NCBI RefSeq assembly: GCF_030704535.1
Contig: NC_081808.1
Span: 21,951,501-22,015,500 of the forward strand
Direction: 5' to 3'
DNA: 64,000 nt
Source: Vitis vinifera
Lineage: Eukaryota > Streptophyta > Magnoliopsida > Vitales > Vitaceae
Part shown: piece by piece, positions 1 through 12,150 of the stretch
Position numbering within the stretch: the stretch's first letter is position 1
How the letters are laid out: every line of letters starts with the position of its first letter
The notes under the pieces: model-generated
Database searches by the model: none
Seen by the model: only the letters and a program-made list of their open reading frames with translations
Told to the model about the DNA's origin: nothing
Translations under genes and position numbers: made by a program

Positions 1-50
1 GAGGCCAAAAAAATGAGAAGTGAGCTCAACAATGCAGCAATGGCAGCCAT
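1..50 (-). CDS. 5' end of an unidentified gene, probable signal peptide (partial)
   Basis: Read on the minus strand from an ATG at 50-48, the first 16 codons give MAAIAALLSSLLIFLA, a short hydrophobic run that looks like the start of a secretory signal peptide. The frame stays open to the window edge. A TATA box (TATAAATA) lies about 55 bases upstream, at 112-105, which fits a short leader. The family cannot be recognised from 16 residues. The call rests only on the open hydrophobic start plus the well-placed TATA box, so it could be chance. The gene would be divergent to the ESF1 gene. Confidence 0.45.
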   Translation of the reverse strand, partial: MAAIAALLSSLLIFLA

Positions 51-104
51 GGTAAGCCCTTTCTAAGCTCTCTTTGTATTGAATCTAAACAAAGATATGA
101 AGGG

Positions 105-112
105 TATTTATA
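105..112 (-). promoter_or_regulatory. TATA box for the left-edge minus-strand gene
   Basis: TATAAATA on the minus strand, 55 bases before the putative start codon. A start of transcription about 30 bases downstream would leave a leader of roughly 25-30 bases. Inferred from position only. Confidence 0.4.
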
Positions 113-2133
113 CAGGAGGAAAGGCATCCTGAAGGGGTCATGATGATGGTTCTAATAGTGAATTTGGTAAGGAGGAATTTCGATAATGTAGTGTTGTTTA
201 AGCATCCTTGCTTCAAGTCAATCCATGTCACATCTCCCTTTTTGTCCTTCAAGCCTTGCCCATGGTTTTCATGATGGATTCGAGTGCTAAATGCATTGCG
301 CTACCCTCAGTAACTATTAGGAAATGAAAGGCATTTTCACCTTGCATGATTCTGTCTGGGATTTTTCTTCTCTTGAATTAAAGTTGTTCATAATCAAGTG
401 ACCCCCAGGTGATGATGGCAAACTCAATGAATAAGTTATTTCCATGTTTAGGCATTGAAAGTGGTCCTGCCAATAGTTGTATTAGTATTATCTCATTTGC
501 TATTAAGGTCATGTTTGGAACGCTAGAAGATAGAATGTGGATGAGAAATTACTCTTATTCCCTTTCATTAATGAGTTTAGATCATAATTACATCTTATTT
601 TTATTAAGATTTTGATTCTTTTTTTAGGGTTATTTTCACTCACCTCTACTTAGGATTTCTGCTAAATTCACTGGACTCTTAATAATTTGAAATTTCATCA
701 AATCCCTTTTTGATTTTGAGTCAGAGAGAGGAGGTAAGTCAAAACAATAATTGAAAAGGAGATGAGAGGTGTTGACTAGCGGAACCACTAGTGGCCCGGG
801 GCACATGGCCCCCTCAAATTCCCCCCAATCTCATGCATATATTTAATTTTGAAATTTAAAAATTTAATTTAACTTTTATCATGGATTCTTCTAACTTTTA
901 GCGTTATATGTACTAATTTTATTATGACTCTTCTAACCATTTTTTTTTTTGTAATTTTGTATTAAATAATTTTTAAAATTGTATGTTCTCTTTAATTCTG
1001 AGTTAGATTTTAAAATATTTTTTTGAGACTTATTAAAAAATATCTAATTTAAAAATAAATTAAATAATTATATTAGATTGTGTGCTATTTAATCAGTCAC
1101 ATTATGGGGATATATTTAGCTTCAAAATTTTATTATGCTAATAGTGTCATTCTAATATTATCATATCATATAAAAGTTTAAGGAAAAAAATCTCATTATT
1201 TTTAATTAATTTTATACTTAGATTTTATTGATAACAATTTTTTAAAAAAATAGTGAAAAAAAAACATATTTCACATACAAAGACAAAATGTCTTAAAAAA
1301 TATCTTTTAGTTGTTTTGAATTATTTTCATTTGTTTTAAAAACAAAAATATGTAAAATGATTAAAAATAAAGTACGGTATATAAAAGTTTTTTTTAAAAA
1401 ACAAATTTTTGTTTTACAAAATTTGAGAAAACAATTTTAAAAATTGTTTTTGAAAATATTTAGTCTTTTTTAAAAGTCCTTTTGATTATTATTATGAAAT
1501 CTAAGTTTTTATATACGAATATGCATATTTCAATATCATGTCCTCTCTTACCAAAATCTATGGCCTCGTCTTTGGCGGTATTTAAAGAAATTTCAAACTA
1601 ATAAGAAGTGGGCTTATTGAATCAAAACTTTAGGAAAAAATGAATGAAATTATCCTTACGTGAGATTATGATTCATCCTATTCTTGCGTTGTTGGAAAGA
1701 TAATGTAAAATTGGCTTCATGTGGAGGGTATGGTTGAGGCATCAAATTGGTTATTGGCGGAATCAAAGCTTGTTGAGCACGTATCTACTTTATTAGCTAT
1801 AATGGTCCGGTTTTGGTGCTAACAAACAATCTGATGTGATGGGGTTTTCAAATGTAAGAGTAGGAGCAATCATTTCCCGAATCCCAACCTCAATCTACCC
1901 AACAACCATGTCCCCCTGGCGTGCATGGGCATGCAACATATTGAGGGATCGACTGTGATGGGTTAATAGAATGAAACAAACAGGGGCATAGATTGTGGTG
2001 TTCCGCTTTAGTGGAACAGGTATGAATGTATGATGAAACATCTCTAGAATTCAGAGGTGAAATCAAGTGCAGAATTTTGATACATTTTGAAATTGACAAT
2101 GACTCGGCAAGCTTGCAAGCCTTGCATTGAAGA
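113..2133. other. Intergenic DNA, no gene seen
   Basis: AT-rich from about 830 to 1550 with many short T and A tracts. Around 780-830 there is a small GC-rich stretch with local inverted repeats (for example GGGGCACATGGCCCC), perhaps the edge of an old mobile element. The short open frames here have no recognisable protein features. The right part leads into the ESF1 promoter. Confidence 0.6.
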
Positions 2134-2279
2134 GGCCCAAGAAGGGTCAGTGCCACATTCTAAATTAATGAGCCCATTGGGCTTCATAACAGCAGACCAC
2201 ACGCTAGGGCTTAGTTCGGGCCAAGCGTAAGTAAAAAGATTGGGCTGCCCATCTCTCCTACGGTTCAGAAAAACCCTAG
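2134..2279 (+). promoter_or_regulatory. ESF1 promoter: site II cluster plus telo-boxes
   Basis: Within 220 bases of the ESF1 start codon lie several site II type elements (TGGGCY or its complement): about 2134-2140, 2172-2176, 2178-2183, 2215-2220, 2241-2246 and 2247-2251. There is also a telo-box, AAACCCTAG, at 2271-2279 and a related AGCCCTAGC (complement of GCTAGGGCT) near 2203-2211. Site II plus telo-box is the known promoter signature of plant ribosomal-protein and ribosome-biogenesis genes driven by TCP-type factors. It fits the predicted nucleolar role of the gene. Confidence 0.6.
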
Positions 2280-2355
2280 CTTCTCTGTTATTTAGAAAGG
2301 CGACAAGCATCGTCTCTGGAAGAATTTTGTCTTAGGGGTTTTTGGTGAGGGAGGG

Positions 2356-5300
2356 ATGGGTTCGAAAAAATCGAACGACGGGAAGAAGAAGGAGAAGAAG
2401 GAATCTGATAGTGCAGGTGGTGCGGAAGATAGAAGAAGTAAAAATGGAGGGAAGATCGTCACCGACGCTCGGTTCTCGTCCCTACACTCGGACCCTAGAT
2501 TTCAGAAGGTTCCGAAGCACAAAACCAAGGTTGAAATTGACTCTCGCTTCAACCGCATGTTCCACGACAAGAGCTTCACTTCATCCTCTGCTCCACTGGA
2601 CAAGAGAGGAAAACCTAAGAAAGACAGGTCGGGAAACACTTTGAGCCATTATTATAGACTCGAAGAACAAGAAGAGGAAGAGAAGAAGAAAGAAATTAGC
2701 AGTGAGGAAGACGAAGACGAGAATGAGATTCGGAAGTTGTCCGCTTCTGAATCGGACGGTGAATCGGAGCTATCTGGAGCGGAGTATGATTCGGAGAGTG
2801 ATGCTTCTTCCACTGGTAGTGATACAGATGAAGAGGATGACGGAGTTTACTCGGAGGAAGAGTCACCCGCACAAGTAAATTTTATGCTATTTTATTTTTT
2901 AAAATTAAACATTTTTTTGGTGAATGTTTTGATGAATTTAAGCCTGTTTGGTTGCTAGGAAATGGAGGAAAGAGAGGAAAAAAAGAAAAAAAGAAAAGAA
3001 AAACTTTGAGCCTTGTTGTTTTTGTTTCTTTAAAAAATCGAAAACATGAATAACAAAATTAAACAGTGTTTTAGTTTTCATGGAATGCATATTTTTTTAG
3101 AAGCTAATACATTGCAAATTTTAATTTATTTCCTTTCTGGACATTTGCTCAGAAACTAAACAGAGCCTACTTCTATTTGTAATTTTTTTTTTCTTTTAAT
3201 TAAATTCTCACATCGATTTATTGGGCTACCATGTGGAACAGGAGGAAAATATACCGGTAATCGAACAAGAAACACACCGGCTGGCTGTTGTTAATATGGA
3301 GTGGAGACAAGTGAAGGTATGACATCAGAGTTTGGAATTTTGATCTGTTGCTAGACAGTATGGCATAAAAGCATCTCAAATGTGTTTGTAGTGTTGCTGA
3401 AATGAGCTATTTTTTAGAGTACTTGTGTGAAAAGTTGCAATTAGATATGAAGCAGATTCAGGTTGCCAGTATAAACCGGGCGTTTCATCACTTTAGCTGT
3501 TGATGTCACTCATTTTGCATATTCACGGGGATATGGATATAAAGTTCATGGCTTTTGCATGTTATTTTACAATTTTCATTTATAGTGAACTCCTACTATC
3601 TTTACCGCTTGAGTTGTCTTTACTGGATTCCATAGAGGGCATTTTTCCCATTATAAAAAAAAAGAATTTCTTAGGTAACACCTCACTGCATCATCACTTG
3701 GTACAAAGATCTCAAGCCATTTGTTTGAAGTTCATCATTTTTTTTTATATGCAACTCTTGCTTTTCAGTTAACACATCAATGATAAGTCAGGAGATGTGC
3801 TTTCTTTGCCTTTATTCTCAAACTAGAAACACCACAGATGGTTTCTGGATTTCTTAGGGAATCAATGCCCTATAATTGCTGAGGTCTTCTTGGTAATGAA
3901 TTTATGGAAATTAATTTCTCTGAAGAAATTAGTTTCATTTACTCATTTTGGAGAATATGGCAAAGTCAGGGATGGAGTTAGTTTTTCCTCTCTGACATGG
4001 TATATATTTCAGTAGGAACACCCATCATGTGGATTGAAGATAATCCAATAATAAAGATAATTTGTTTAATAAGTATCAAGTCAGCAAAATACTGCACATC
4101 ATGAGAGTGAAGCAGCCTGAGAGGAACAAATTGTTTTATGGAAATGGTACTAAAGTTTGGTCATGTTATGGTGTATCTGTAAGGCAGGCTACTGATGGTA
4201 CTGAGGAAAAGAAACCATCATCCTTGTTTTACCCTCATTATCATTATGTTACAGTTTTAGAATGCAGTTGAATCACTTGGAAAAAGGTAAAGCCCAATGG
4301 CTATTTCTGGATGTCCATCCCTTGTAGCTTATTTTATCTTAATGGAACTTTATACCCATGGCATTCTCTTGCTTTTTTGGACCTATTCTAATCTGAGGCT
4401 GTAACAAAATTGCCTCTGACCATTGAGCATCTTTCACTAGGATCACACCTTCTTCCTATGTTAACATGCACTCTGTCTCATGCCTTTGTAGTGCATCTTC
4501 AGCCTATGGAACAACTTTCCCTTTCATGCCATTTCTGGTCATAAAAGCAGTGAAGAGAATTGTGAAGTGATATTATAGATGTATGGATAACATCAGAATT
4601 CTCCTATGATAATTTAAGTTTTTTTCTTTGTTTGACAGGATATAAGAAATTGAAAATTGTCAAATGCTTTTAATATGTTTGCTTAGTTTACCTTCATAAA
4701 GAAAAAAAAGGAAATTGGCCAAAATTTTAATTCTTAGAACAAGATTGCTTAGTATGACCCATGTCAAATTCCTATTTTTTTTCTTTCTTCCTGCAACTTC
4801 TTGACGTTAATAATCAATTGGGTGATTACTGGTTTACTGGAAAAAAATATTATCACAAGTGAATTTTTCTATGATAGGCAGGTGGGTATTCTCATTTTAT
4901 ATTACTTTCAAAAGCTGATGGTGATTTTATGCCAGATGTACTCTATGCCTTATCGGCCCTCACAGTCATCTATTTTTGGTGCAAACACAATCAGATCTTT
5001 TGTTTCAAAAGTGGAATTATGTAGACCACTTCTGCAATCCATCCACTGCATTACAGAACCTTGACCTTTTTCCCCCTTTTTTATTTGATAGGCAAGCAAA
5101 AATAATATTAACAGCTCATAGAAAAAAGGCATACCAAAGTACACAGGGATAGAACCTCTTCATATTTACTGTAGCACGTGTGGTCAACTATATAGCAATT
5201 AGCAAGTTTTGAAGGAGCTACATGCCTTTGAGCCTGGCTGAAGTGGTAAAAGGTTGGGAGGGTTTATGGGAGGTTCTAGGTTTAAGTCCCAATGGGGACA

Positions 5301-8300
5301 AAATTTTACCTCTCAAAAAAAATGTTATAAAGGAGCTGCAATCTACCATATAGAATACAAGTGTTGCTAGTTTAGTAAGTTGAATCAGGCATTCTCATGT
5401 CAGTTATTTGTAAGTTGTCAGTTTTGGTCTTAAATTGAGTGATATTGTAACCAGGGATGGGCATGAGGCTGTTGACGACCAGACATGAAGCTAACCTTTG
5501 TTTGCAGAATTGATGTCATGAGATTGCTAATGTTTTTATTCTCACATGTATAAAGTTTTATTCTCTTTGTTAGAGAGTGCTATTACTTTAGATGAGGGTA
5601 TAGAGTAAGGATTTTTTTCACTGGTATTGATGAAATCATTTTCAGCAATTCTTCTATGTCCTATTTTCCTAAATTTACAGTAGTAGTTTTGCATTTTCTT
5701 TGTATAGATTCTTCCAGGGTAGCTACTTTTTTCAGTCTGTTTTGCTGCACTGTTTCCTTTTGAACAATATGCTACTTCTGTGGCAAAGATTAATGTTGAA
5801 CTGAAGGTTTTCTTTGTATGAGGTTTTTCTACCTTTTAATTTTGTTTTGCTGGTTAAGCTGTATTAGTTAGAGTCTTATAGTTTATTTATAAAATTTCTC
5901 CTTTTGGTGGTGTCTCCTTAAGGCCTCAACTGAAACTATGTTGCATGCTGTAGGCTGTTGATCTTTTTATGGTGCTGAGCTCATTTCTCCCTAAAGATGG
6001 ACACATCCTTTCTGTGGCTATCTATCCCTCTGAGTTTGGACTTAAGCGTATGGAAGAGGAAGCAGTACATGGTCCTATAGGCCTGTTTGATGATGAAAAA
6101 GAGCAAAGTGATGATGATGGCGATAATGAGATTGATGATGAGAAGCTGCGTGCTTATGAGAAAAGTCGGCTAAGGTGCTTGACCCTGTTCAAATTCTTTG
6201 ATTACAGCTTTTACTACTACAGGGATATTGCATTTTCTTAGATCATTAACATCTCCCCACTCTGAATAATGGATTAATCTTCAAGTAAACATAGGAATAA
6301 TTTTGTCTCGTTAGGTTTCTAACTGGTAGTATTTGTGTGGTTGGCTCAACTTATTTTCCATAAAGGCATAGGGAGATAGCTCTGACATTTTACTTGTGTA
6401 CGTTTTTTTTTTTCCAAAATCATTCCAATCATTTCCATTGGATGGGTTGATGGTGTAATATGTTAACTCTCATAACCTCAAGGTCAAGAAGAAGTGAAGG
6501 AAGTGAGGAAAACATGACAATGTAGAAGTAGAAGGAGACTCACAGCAGTAGGCTTTTCTGGTGGCCTAATCCAGAAACTGTGTATTATACACATACATGA
6601 GTTTGTCCAAATACACCTTTAAAAAAATGAATAGATTGAAATACACACACATAGGTACACATGCATGTGCACACACACACACAAACCCATTGCCATGTTG
6701 CTGATCCAGGGTGCATCAGAGACTGCAGTTTAGGAATGATAATTATTAAACCATCTCTTCATATGGATTAGAGATGTCTCTAGGACGAATGTAATTTCCT
6801 CAAGGCACAATAGGTAGGGGTCATAGTGGGTCGTGTAATGTTGAAGTAAGAAATGCCAAAAATTTACTTAACCCGAATACAACCTATTTAATAAATGAGT
6901 TGTGTTGATTTTGTATGAATTGATGCAGATAACCTATTAACACAATCCTAGCCTATTAAACCCATTAAACCATTAAAACGATTATAACCTGTTTAACCTC
7001 TTTAAGATTTTAAATTTATGTAAGTATTATTTTTAAAATGCTTTTTAATTGTTTTTAACTTTAAATTAGTTTTTTCAATTATTAATTAATTTAGGTGTCT
7101 TTTGAATACTCTTCTTGTTTTCTGTTTTTAAAAAATACAACATGCTTGTAACTCCCATATAAAATATAAGAACTCTTTGAGACTTACCTTAAAAAGATAA
7201 TGACTTTGAAAAACCATTTAAAAAAATTATGGTATTAAAATTTTTTCACTATCTCAAGTTTTAAAAAATTTAAAATTGATTTTTAAGGATATAAGGTAAG
7301 TTTATTATTTTACATAAGAGTTAATATATTTTATACAGACTTCACAATTATTTTCTATTTTTAAAAATAGAAAATAGAAAGTGTATTCAAACAAGCACTT
7401 AATTATTTAATTTTTAATTATAAATAAATTATAACATAGAAAATAAATTAAATTTATTTTTATACTTTTTATAATTTTATTTAAATTTTAATTATAAATA
7501 TTTTAATTCTATTATGAAATTTTACTTTAGTTTGTTATTTAATTTTTTAATTATATGATATTCATAATATATGTTTTTTAATTTTATAATTTTTAAATAT
7601 ATAAAATTAATAAATTTATATGGGTTAAACAAGTTATAAATGGGTTATGTCACAAAATAGGTCATCTTGATACGATTAGGTAAATAGGTTAGATGGGTTG
7701 AACCATCAAACCTAAACATGACCTGTTTATTAAATATGTTACATGAGTTGACATGCATATGAGCATAATTGTGCCTAACTTAAACCTGTTAAAATTTGTG
7801 TTGTTTTCAAATCATGTTGCTGGGTTGTGTCAAAATTGCCACCCCCTGACAAAACTAGTAGCAAGAACTCTTCCTATGCTTACATCTCTTACTAGTCAAG
7901 ACAGTCCTATGGCATTTTATGAGTGTATGTTTCACTGAGAGCGAGGCCCAACTAAATTTATGAACTTCATCTTAGGTTTGAATTGTTTATGTCTGTTACT
8001 TTCAAATAATCTCTTGGCATTCATGGCAAACCTTGAAGATTGTGTCATATGTTCATGTGGTCATTTTGCATTACTGCTACTCTATTCTTGGTTTTAACTT
8101 TAATAAGCTTTTTCTTTTGCATTTGAAATGTTCAACACATCTTACCTTTTTTGTCTGCATGTATTTTTCTAGTTATTACTACGCTGTGGTAGATTGTGAT
8201 TCCAGTGCTACAGCAGATTACCTCTATAAAGCTTGTGATGGAATTGAGTTTGAAAGATCATCAAATGTTCTGGACTTAAGGTTTATTCCTGACTCAATGG

Positions 8301-11300
8301 AGTTTAAGCATCCTCCCCACGACATTGCAACAGAGGTATGTTATGCGACCCTTTAATGATAGTAAGAGGCTTATGATAACAAGGACAAAATACCATAATT
8401 CTTATCTATTTATCTTCTCTCACTGGTTTTTATATTATCGCTTCTGTTTCTACTTTCTGCTAGCATATGAGTTATTATCGTTGATTATCTTTCTCATCTC
8501 TTTACAGACACTTCCATGAAACATCTTACTTCGTACTCCCGACTTCCATGGTCCCTAAGAGTGTGATTGAATGTTTTTTAGAAGCCATTAATTCTTCTTG
8601 GAACCATAAAAAAGGGAAATGATGCAGAAGATATGGTTGGAAGTTTATTTCTTGATGTTTTAGTTGAAAAATCTTTCTGAACAACCCATTCTGGGACCAT
8701 CATCTTAATTTTTAATAGAAATTATCAGGATTCTCCAAAATGAGTTGTCAGAAAACTCCACCCTTGCTGGTTTGTATATCCTTTTGGCTCCATTACCACT
8801 CTGTTTAAAGTTCATTTTTTTCCTGGCAGACTCCTCACTTGTTGTGCTGCTTGTTTTGGTTTCTTTCTATTGTAGTTAGAAATCAAATCAGGCATTTGTG
8901 CAACCTGTAATAGCTGTCATCTTTATCTTACAAAGACTATATATTGCATGCTACAATATTTAAACTCCTATAAGCCTCAACACAACTTAAGTCAGTTAAC
9001 TAATATGAATTGATGGTTTAGTTGTTGAATTTTTTTTGTACTTGCTTAGGCACCAGCAAAGTATGAGGGTTTGGATTTCCATACTCGAGCACTGCAACAC
9101 AGTAAAATCCATATTTCTTGGGATGAAGATGAACCTCAACGAGCAAAGACCTTGAAACGAAAATACAATGATGATGAGGTTGGTGAAATTATTTATACAT
9201 TTGCTTCAGATCAATCTGATAATCTGTTACAAATTCAACTTTTACTGGGTTTTGCAATCTTTATGAAAATTTAGGGTAGTGAAGAGTTCATATCATGCAC
9301 TCTATTTACTGTGCAATACCAAATAAACGGTTTGCCTAATGCATTATATGCTGTCATTTTACTTAAAAGATTGCTGTTTTCTTCTCTTGCTTTACTTTGG
9401 TATCCTTCTCTGTGGCTGGGGGGAAAAAGGATTTGTGTATCGGGGAGAGAGAGGAGGGGTGGTGGGTGGGGTTTGGTTTGTGATGAAATTCCAAATGAAA
9501 GATGCAATAGAATGCAAATTCCATTTTCTTAGAAGAAAACGTGAAACTTTTTGGTTTTCTTCCAAAGTTGTAAATGTTGCACAAAAGTTCTCTATGTTGT
9601 GTGGGAAATGATTCTGTTCCAACTCAAGGGCCTTCATTTCCTCTTACTGTAGCTTTCCCCCTCATCGGGACAATGCTTTTATTAATTACCCTGATACTGT
9701 ACTGTCACTTGGACATTTCCTATTCAACTAAAAAGTTCAAAATCATATTTTAAAATCAAATGAATCAAGAAAAGGGCTCTCTTGTGTGCCAAATGATTAA
9801 GATGTGCTTATATTCATGTAGAATATGATATGAACATATAAGTTAGACCTGAAAAGCCAGTTTGCCAAGATTTTACCACATAGATTGTCCTAGTGACAAT
9901 ATATTGGAATTTAAATTGCACATGTAATCTGCTACATGTGTCAATATAAAAATTTGTATGAAAATATCTTGGTGTATTTTGACTGATATCTGAAACCTTG
10001 ATAGCTGCATTATGACATAATAATGATGATTATAATAATTTGGGCAATGAAAAGCATCAACCAGAAATAGTGATGATATGATGATCAATGGATCTGATAA
10101 TATACACTTTCTATTGTTGAGTTTGTTTCTCAATGTTAGTACTTTCAATACTGAGTGGTTTTTTTCCATATAGCAAGCTGAGTTGGCAATGAAGGAGTTT
10201 TTGGCTTCTGATACCGATGAGAGTGAGACAGATGATAATGAGAATGATGACCAATCTGATAAAGAGCATAAGAGACAAAATAAGTACCTTGCTTTATTAG
10301 AGTCTGGGGATGGCTCTGATAGAGATGATGAGGAGGATGGCCAGGATATGGAAGTCACTTTCAATACTGGATTGGAGGATATAAGCAAGCGCATTCTAGA
10401 AAAGAGAGAGAAAAAGTCAGAAACAGTTTGGGAGGCTTATCTCAAGAAGAGAAGCGAGAAAAGGAAGGCTAGAAAAAATAGGTCCAAGTATTCATCAGAG
10501 GATGAGAGTGATGATACTGATCAAGAACTAATGGAACAACCGGATGACTTTTTTGTGGAAGAGCACTCTGCCAAAGGAACTAAGGAGGTAACTCAAGGTA
10601 AAAATGACAAGAAAAAGAAGAAGCTTCAGCAAGAAACTGGTAAGGAAGCCGAGGTTAGCAGGGCAGAGCTTGAGTTATTGCTAGCTGATGAAGAGGGAGC
10701 AGATACCAGTGTGAAGGGATATAATTTGAAACGTAAAAAGAGTAAGGGGAGAAAAGGACAAGAAGCTCCAGATGAAGACAAAATACCAGCTGTTGACTAT
10801 GATGATCCACGGTTTTCATCTCTCTTCACGTCACCTCTCTTTGCTTTAGATCCGACAGATCCACAATTCAAAAGGTATCACCCATGCAGTAATGTAGTTT
10901 CCTCTGATTTTCAGAAGCTAGCACTATTGGTATTCCAAATCACTTGTTCCTGGGCTTATAAACGAGGCAATTGGATGATCCTGATCTTCTAATTGCCATG
11001 TTTATTCTGATGCTAGAAATCCAAAATTTTTTTGCCCCTGAGATTTGTGGCCATGTTCAGAGATTTGCTTATATTATTGTCATTGGTTAAACATGCTGGT
11101 TTTGTTGTTGCAGGAGTGCAACCTATGCTCGCCAGTTGGCGCAGAAGCAGCAGCAGAAGAGTGATGGGGATGCATTGCGGGGAAAGGAGGCAATGAAGTT
11201 ACAGAAACAAACCCGACCCTCATCTGATGGCCCTGAGGCAAACAAAGACGAGCCCTTGATGTCTGATGTGTTGTCATCAAAGAGAGAGAAGCACGAGCTG

Positions 11301-11480
11301 TCCTCATTAGTTAGGTCAATTAAGACAAAGTCGAAGCAAGTTAAATTGCCCTCCAATGGCAAGAAGCCTAGGAAAAGTGAAAATATGCTATTTAACAAGA
11401 AGGAAGAGAAGGGACAAGATCACGAACTATCGTCTTTGGTTCAATCGGTTAAGAAAAAGGCTAGAGTTTTACAAAAGTGA
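2356..11480 (+). CDS. ESF1: ESF1-type pre-rRNA processing protein (7 exons, 724 aa)
   Basis: Exons: 2356-2874, 3242-3316, 5954-6174, 8173-8335, 9050-9178, 10174-10874, 11114-11480. All introns are GT/AG and the frame closes to 2175 nt. The protein has a lysine-rich N-terminus; ESF1 motifs such as DARFSSLHSDPRF (about residue 37) and LAVVNMEW; a conserved core (YYYAVVDCDS); long acidic Asp/Glu/Ser runs; and a C-terminal NUC153 motif, DYDDPRF...DPQFKRSATYARQLAQK (about residues 570-615), which spans the last intron. Known role of the family: a nucleolar factor for 18S rRNA maturation in the small-subunit processome. The start is the first ATG of exon 1 and precedes the family motifs. At the exon 3/4 joint the spliced codon reads Ser where I would expect Arg, so that junction is slightly less certain. 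Introns 2 and 3 are long and hold repeats. Confidence 0.92.
2941..3168. mobile_element. Candidate small inverted-repeat element in ESF1 intron 1
   Basis: The left end reads GCCTGTTTGGTTGCTAGG and the complement of the right end reads AGGCTCTGTTTAGTTTCTGA, giving imperfect terminal inverted repeats around about 230 bp of A- and T-tract DNA. No convincing target duplication was found. 'TGTTTGGTT' ends are common in plant miniature elements. Confidence 0.4.
5075..5150 (-). mobile_element. 5'-truncated LINE 3' end in ESF1 intron 2
   Basis: Read on the minus strand it has CCTGTGTACTTTGGTATGCC followed by a T-rich stretch and a tail ...GCCTATCAAATAAAAAA. This is the typical layout of a plant L1-type LINE 3' end. 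There is no coding part, and no clear target duplication was found. Confidence 0.5.
5223..5329 (+). mobile_element. tRNA-derived SINE in ESF1 intron 2
   Basis: Box A TGGCTGAAGTGG at 5235-5246 and box B GGTTTAAGTCC at 5279-5289 match the internal polymerase III promoter of plant tRNA-derived SINEs, with CpG-type decay in box B. The element ends in an A-rich tail (about 5316-5329). It is flanked by an 11-bp target duplication with one mismatch: AAGGAGCTACA at 5212-5222 and AAGGAGCTGCA at 5330-5340. That supports retroposition and the sense orientation. Confidence 0.7.
6660..6684. repeat. (AC)n microsatellite
   Basis: Interrupted CA/AC dinucleotide run inside ESF1 intron 3. Confidence 0.7.
6810..7850. 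mobile_element. Candidate degraded hAT-like element in ESF1 intron 3
   Basis: The right end reads GTGTCAAAATTGCCACCCCC (complement starts GGGGGTGGCAATTTTGACAC), an end type frequent in plant hAT-like elements. The left end carries related GGGTCGTGT and AACCTATTTAATAAA motifs, and 'aacctatt' and 'gggtta' subterminal motifs recur in opposite orientations on both sides of a very AT-rich core. The exact left end and a target duplication were not found. Confidence 0.35.
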
Positions 11481-12079
11481 AACCAATCCTTTTTTTCCCT
11501 TTGAGTCCCTCAAAAACCTGCTACCTGAATTTTCTAGTGAGTGTCAAAAGGAAATAGAAGGCAGAAGCAGCAAACATAGGTGCGGCATAGGACAAACTTT
11601 TGAGAGAGATGAGTGATTATTTTATGAAGTTTTGTAATTATGTAGCCTGATACTGGGTTTTTGTATTTGGACCCTTTTTGTATCGTATTGGTTTGGCACA
11701 TTTCAGTGTTGGATGTCATCCCATGCTGTTGAGGGTTCAGGTAAAGGAATAAAGAACTTCTGATCATGATGGCCAAATGAGTTCCCCAAGAATTCAATTT
11801 CTGTACCATTTTCCTTCCGGACAGAACACAACTGGATATGCAAGTTGGCCAGTTGGTCTGATGCTTGAGGGCATGGGCTGGGTAGAAGATTGAAAAAGTA
11901 TTGTTTGATTTCAAAATTTTGAGTTGGGCTGTTAGAGCTCGGCCCATCTCAAAGCTACCCCACCCATCTGGACTCATTGAAGCCCAGCCCAACTCGCTTT
12001 GCAATTATTAGCTTGTACCAGCACTTTGGTTTAAATACTCATCTTGGTTGTTGTTTATGTGTACTTCATCCCTGAAATG

Positions 12080-12150
12080 AAAAAAGGATTGAACCATGAC
12101 CTCAAGCAAAAAGGGGAAGGGCCGTGCCACTGAGTCAACTTTGCTATTTC
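12080..12150 (-). repeat. Candidate degenerate tRNA-like (SINE) fragment
   Basis: On the minus strand TTGACTCAGTGG resembles box A. About 35 bases later GGTCATGGTTCAATCC resembles box B, though one base short of the consensus, and T-rich DNA follows. No target duplication was seen. Confidence 0.3.

Noticed and set aside
5223..5329. tRNA gene
   Set aside because: Box A and B are present but no cloverleaf can be formed; the A-rich tail and target duplication show a SINE.
9271..9637. Several overlapping open frames on both strands in ESF1 intron 5
   Set aside because: They lie inside an intron, have biased low-complexity composition and show no domain.
9873..10394. 173-codon minus-strand frame
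   Set aside because: Antisense shadow of ESF1 exon 6; its Ser-rich composition is the complement of the acidic coding sequence.
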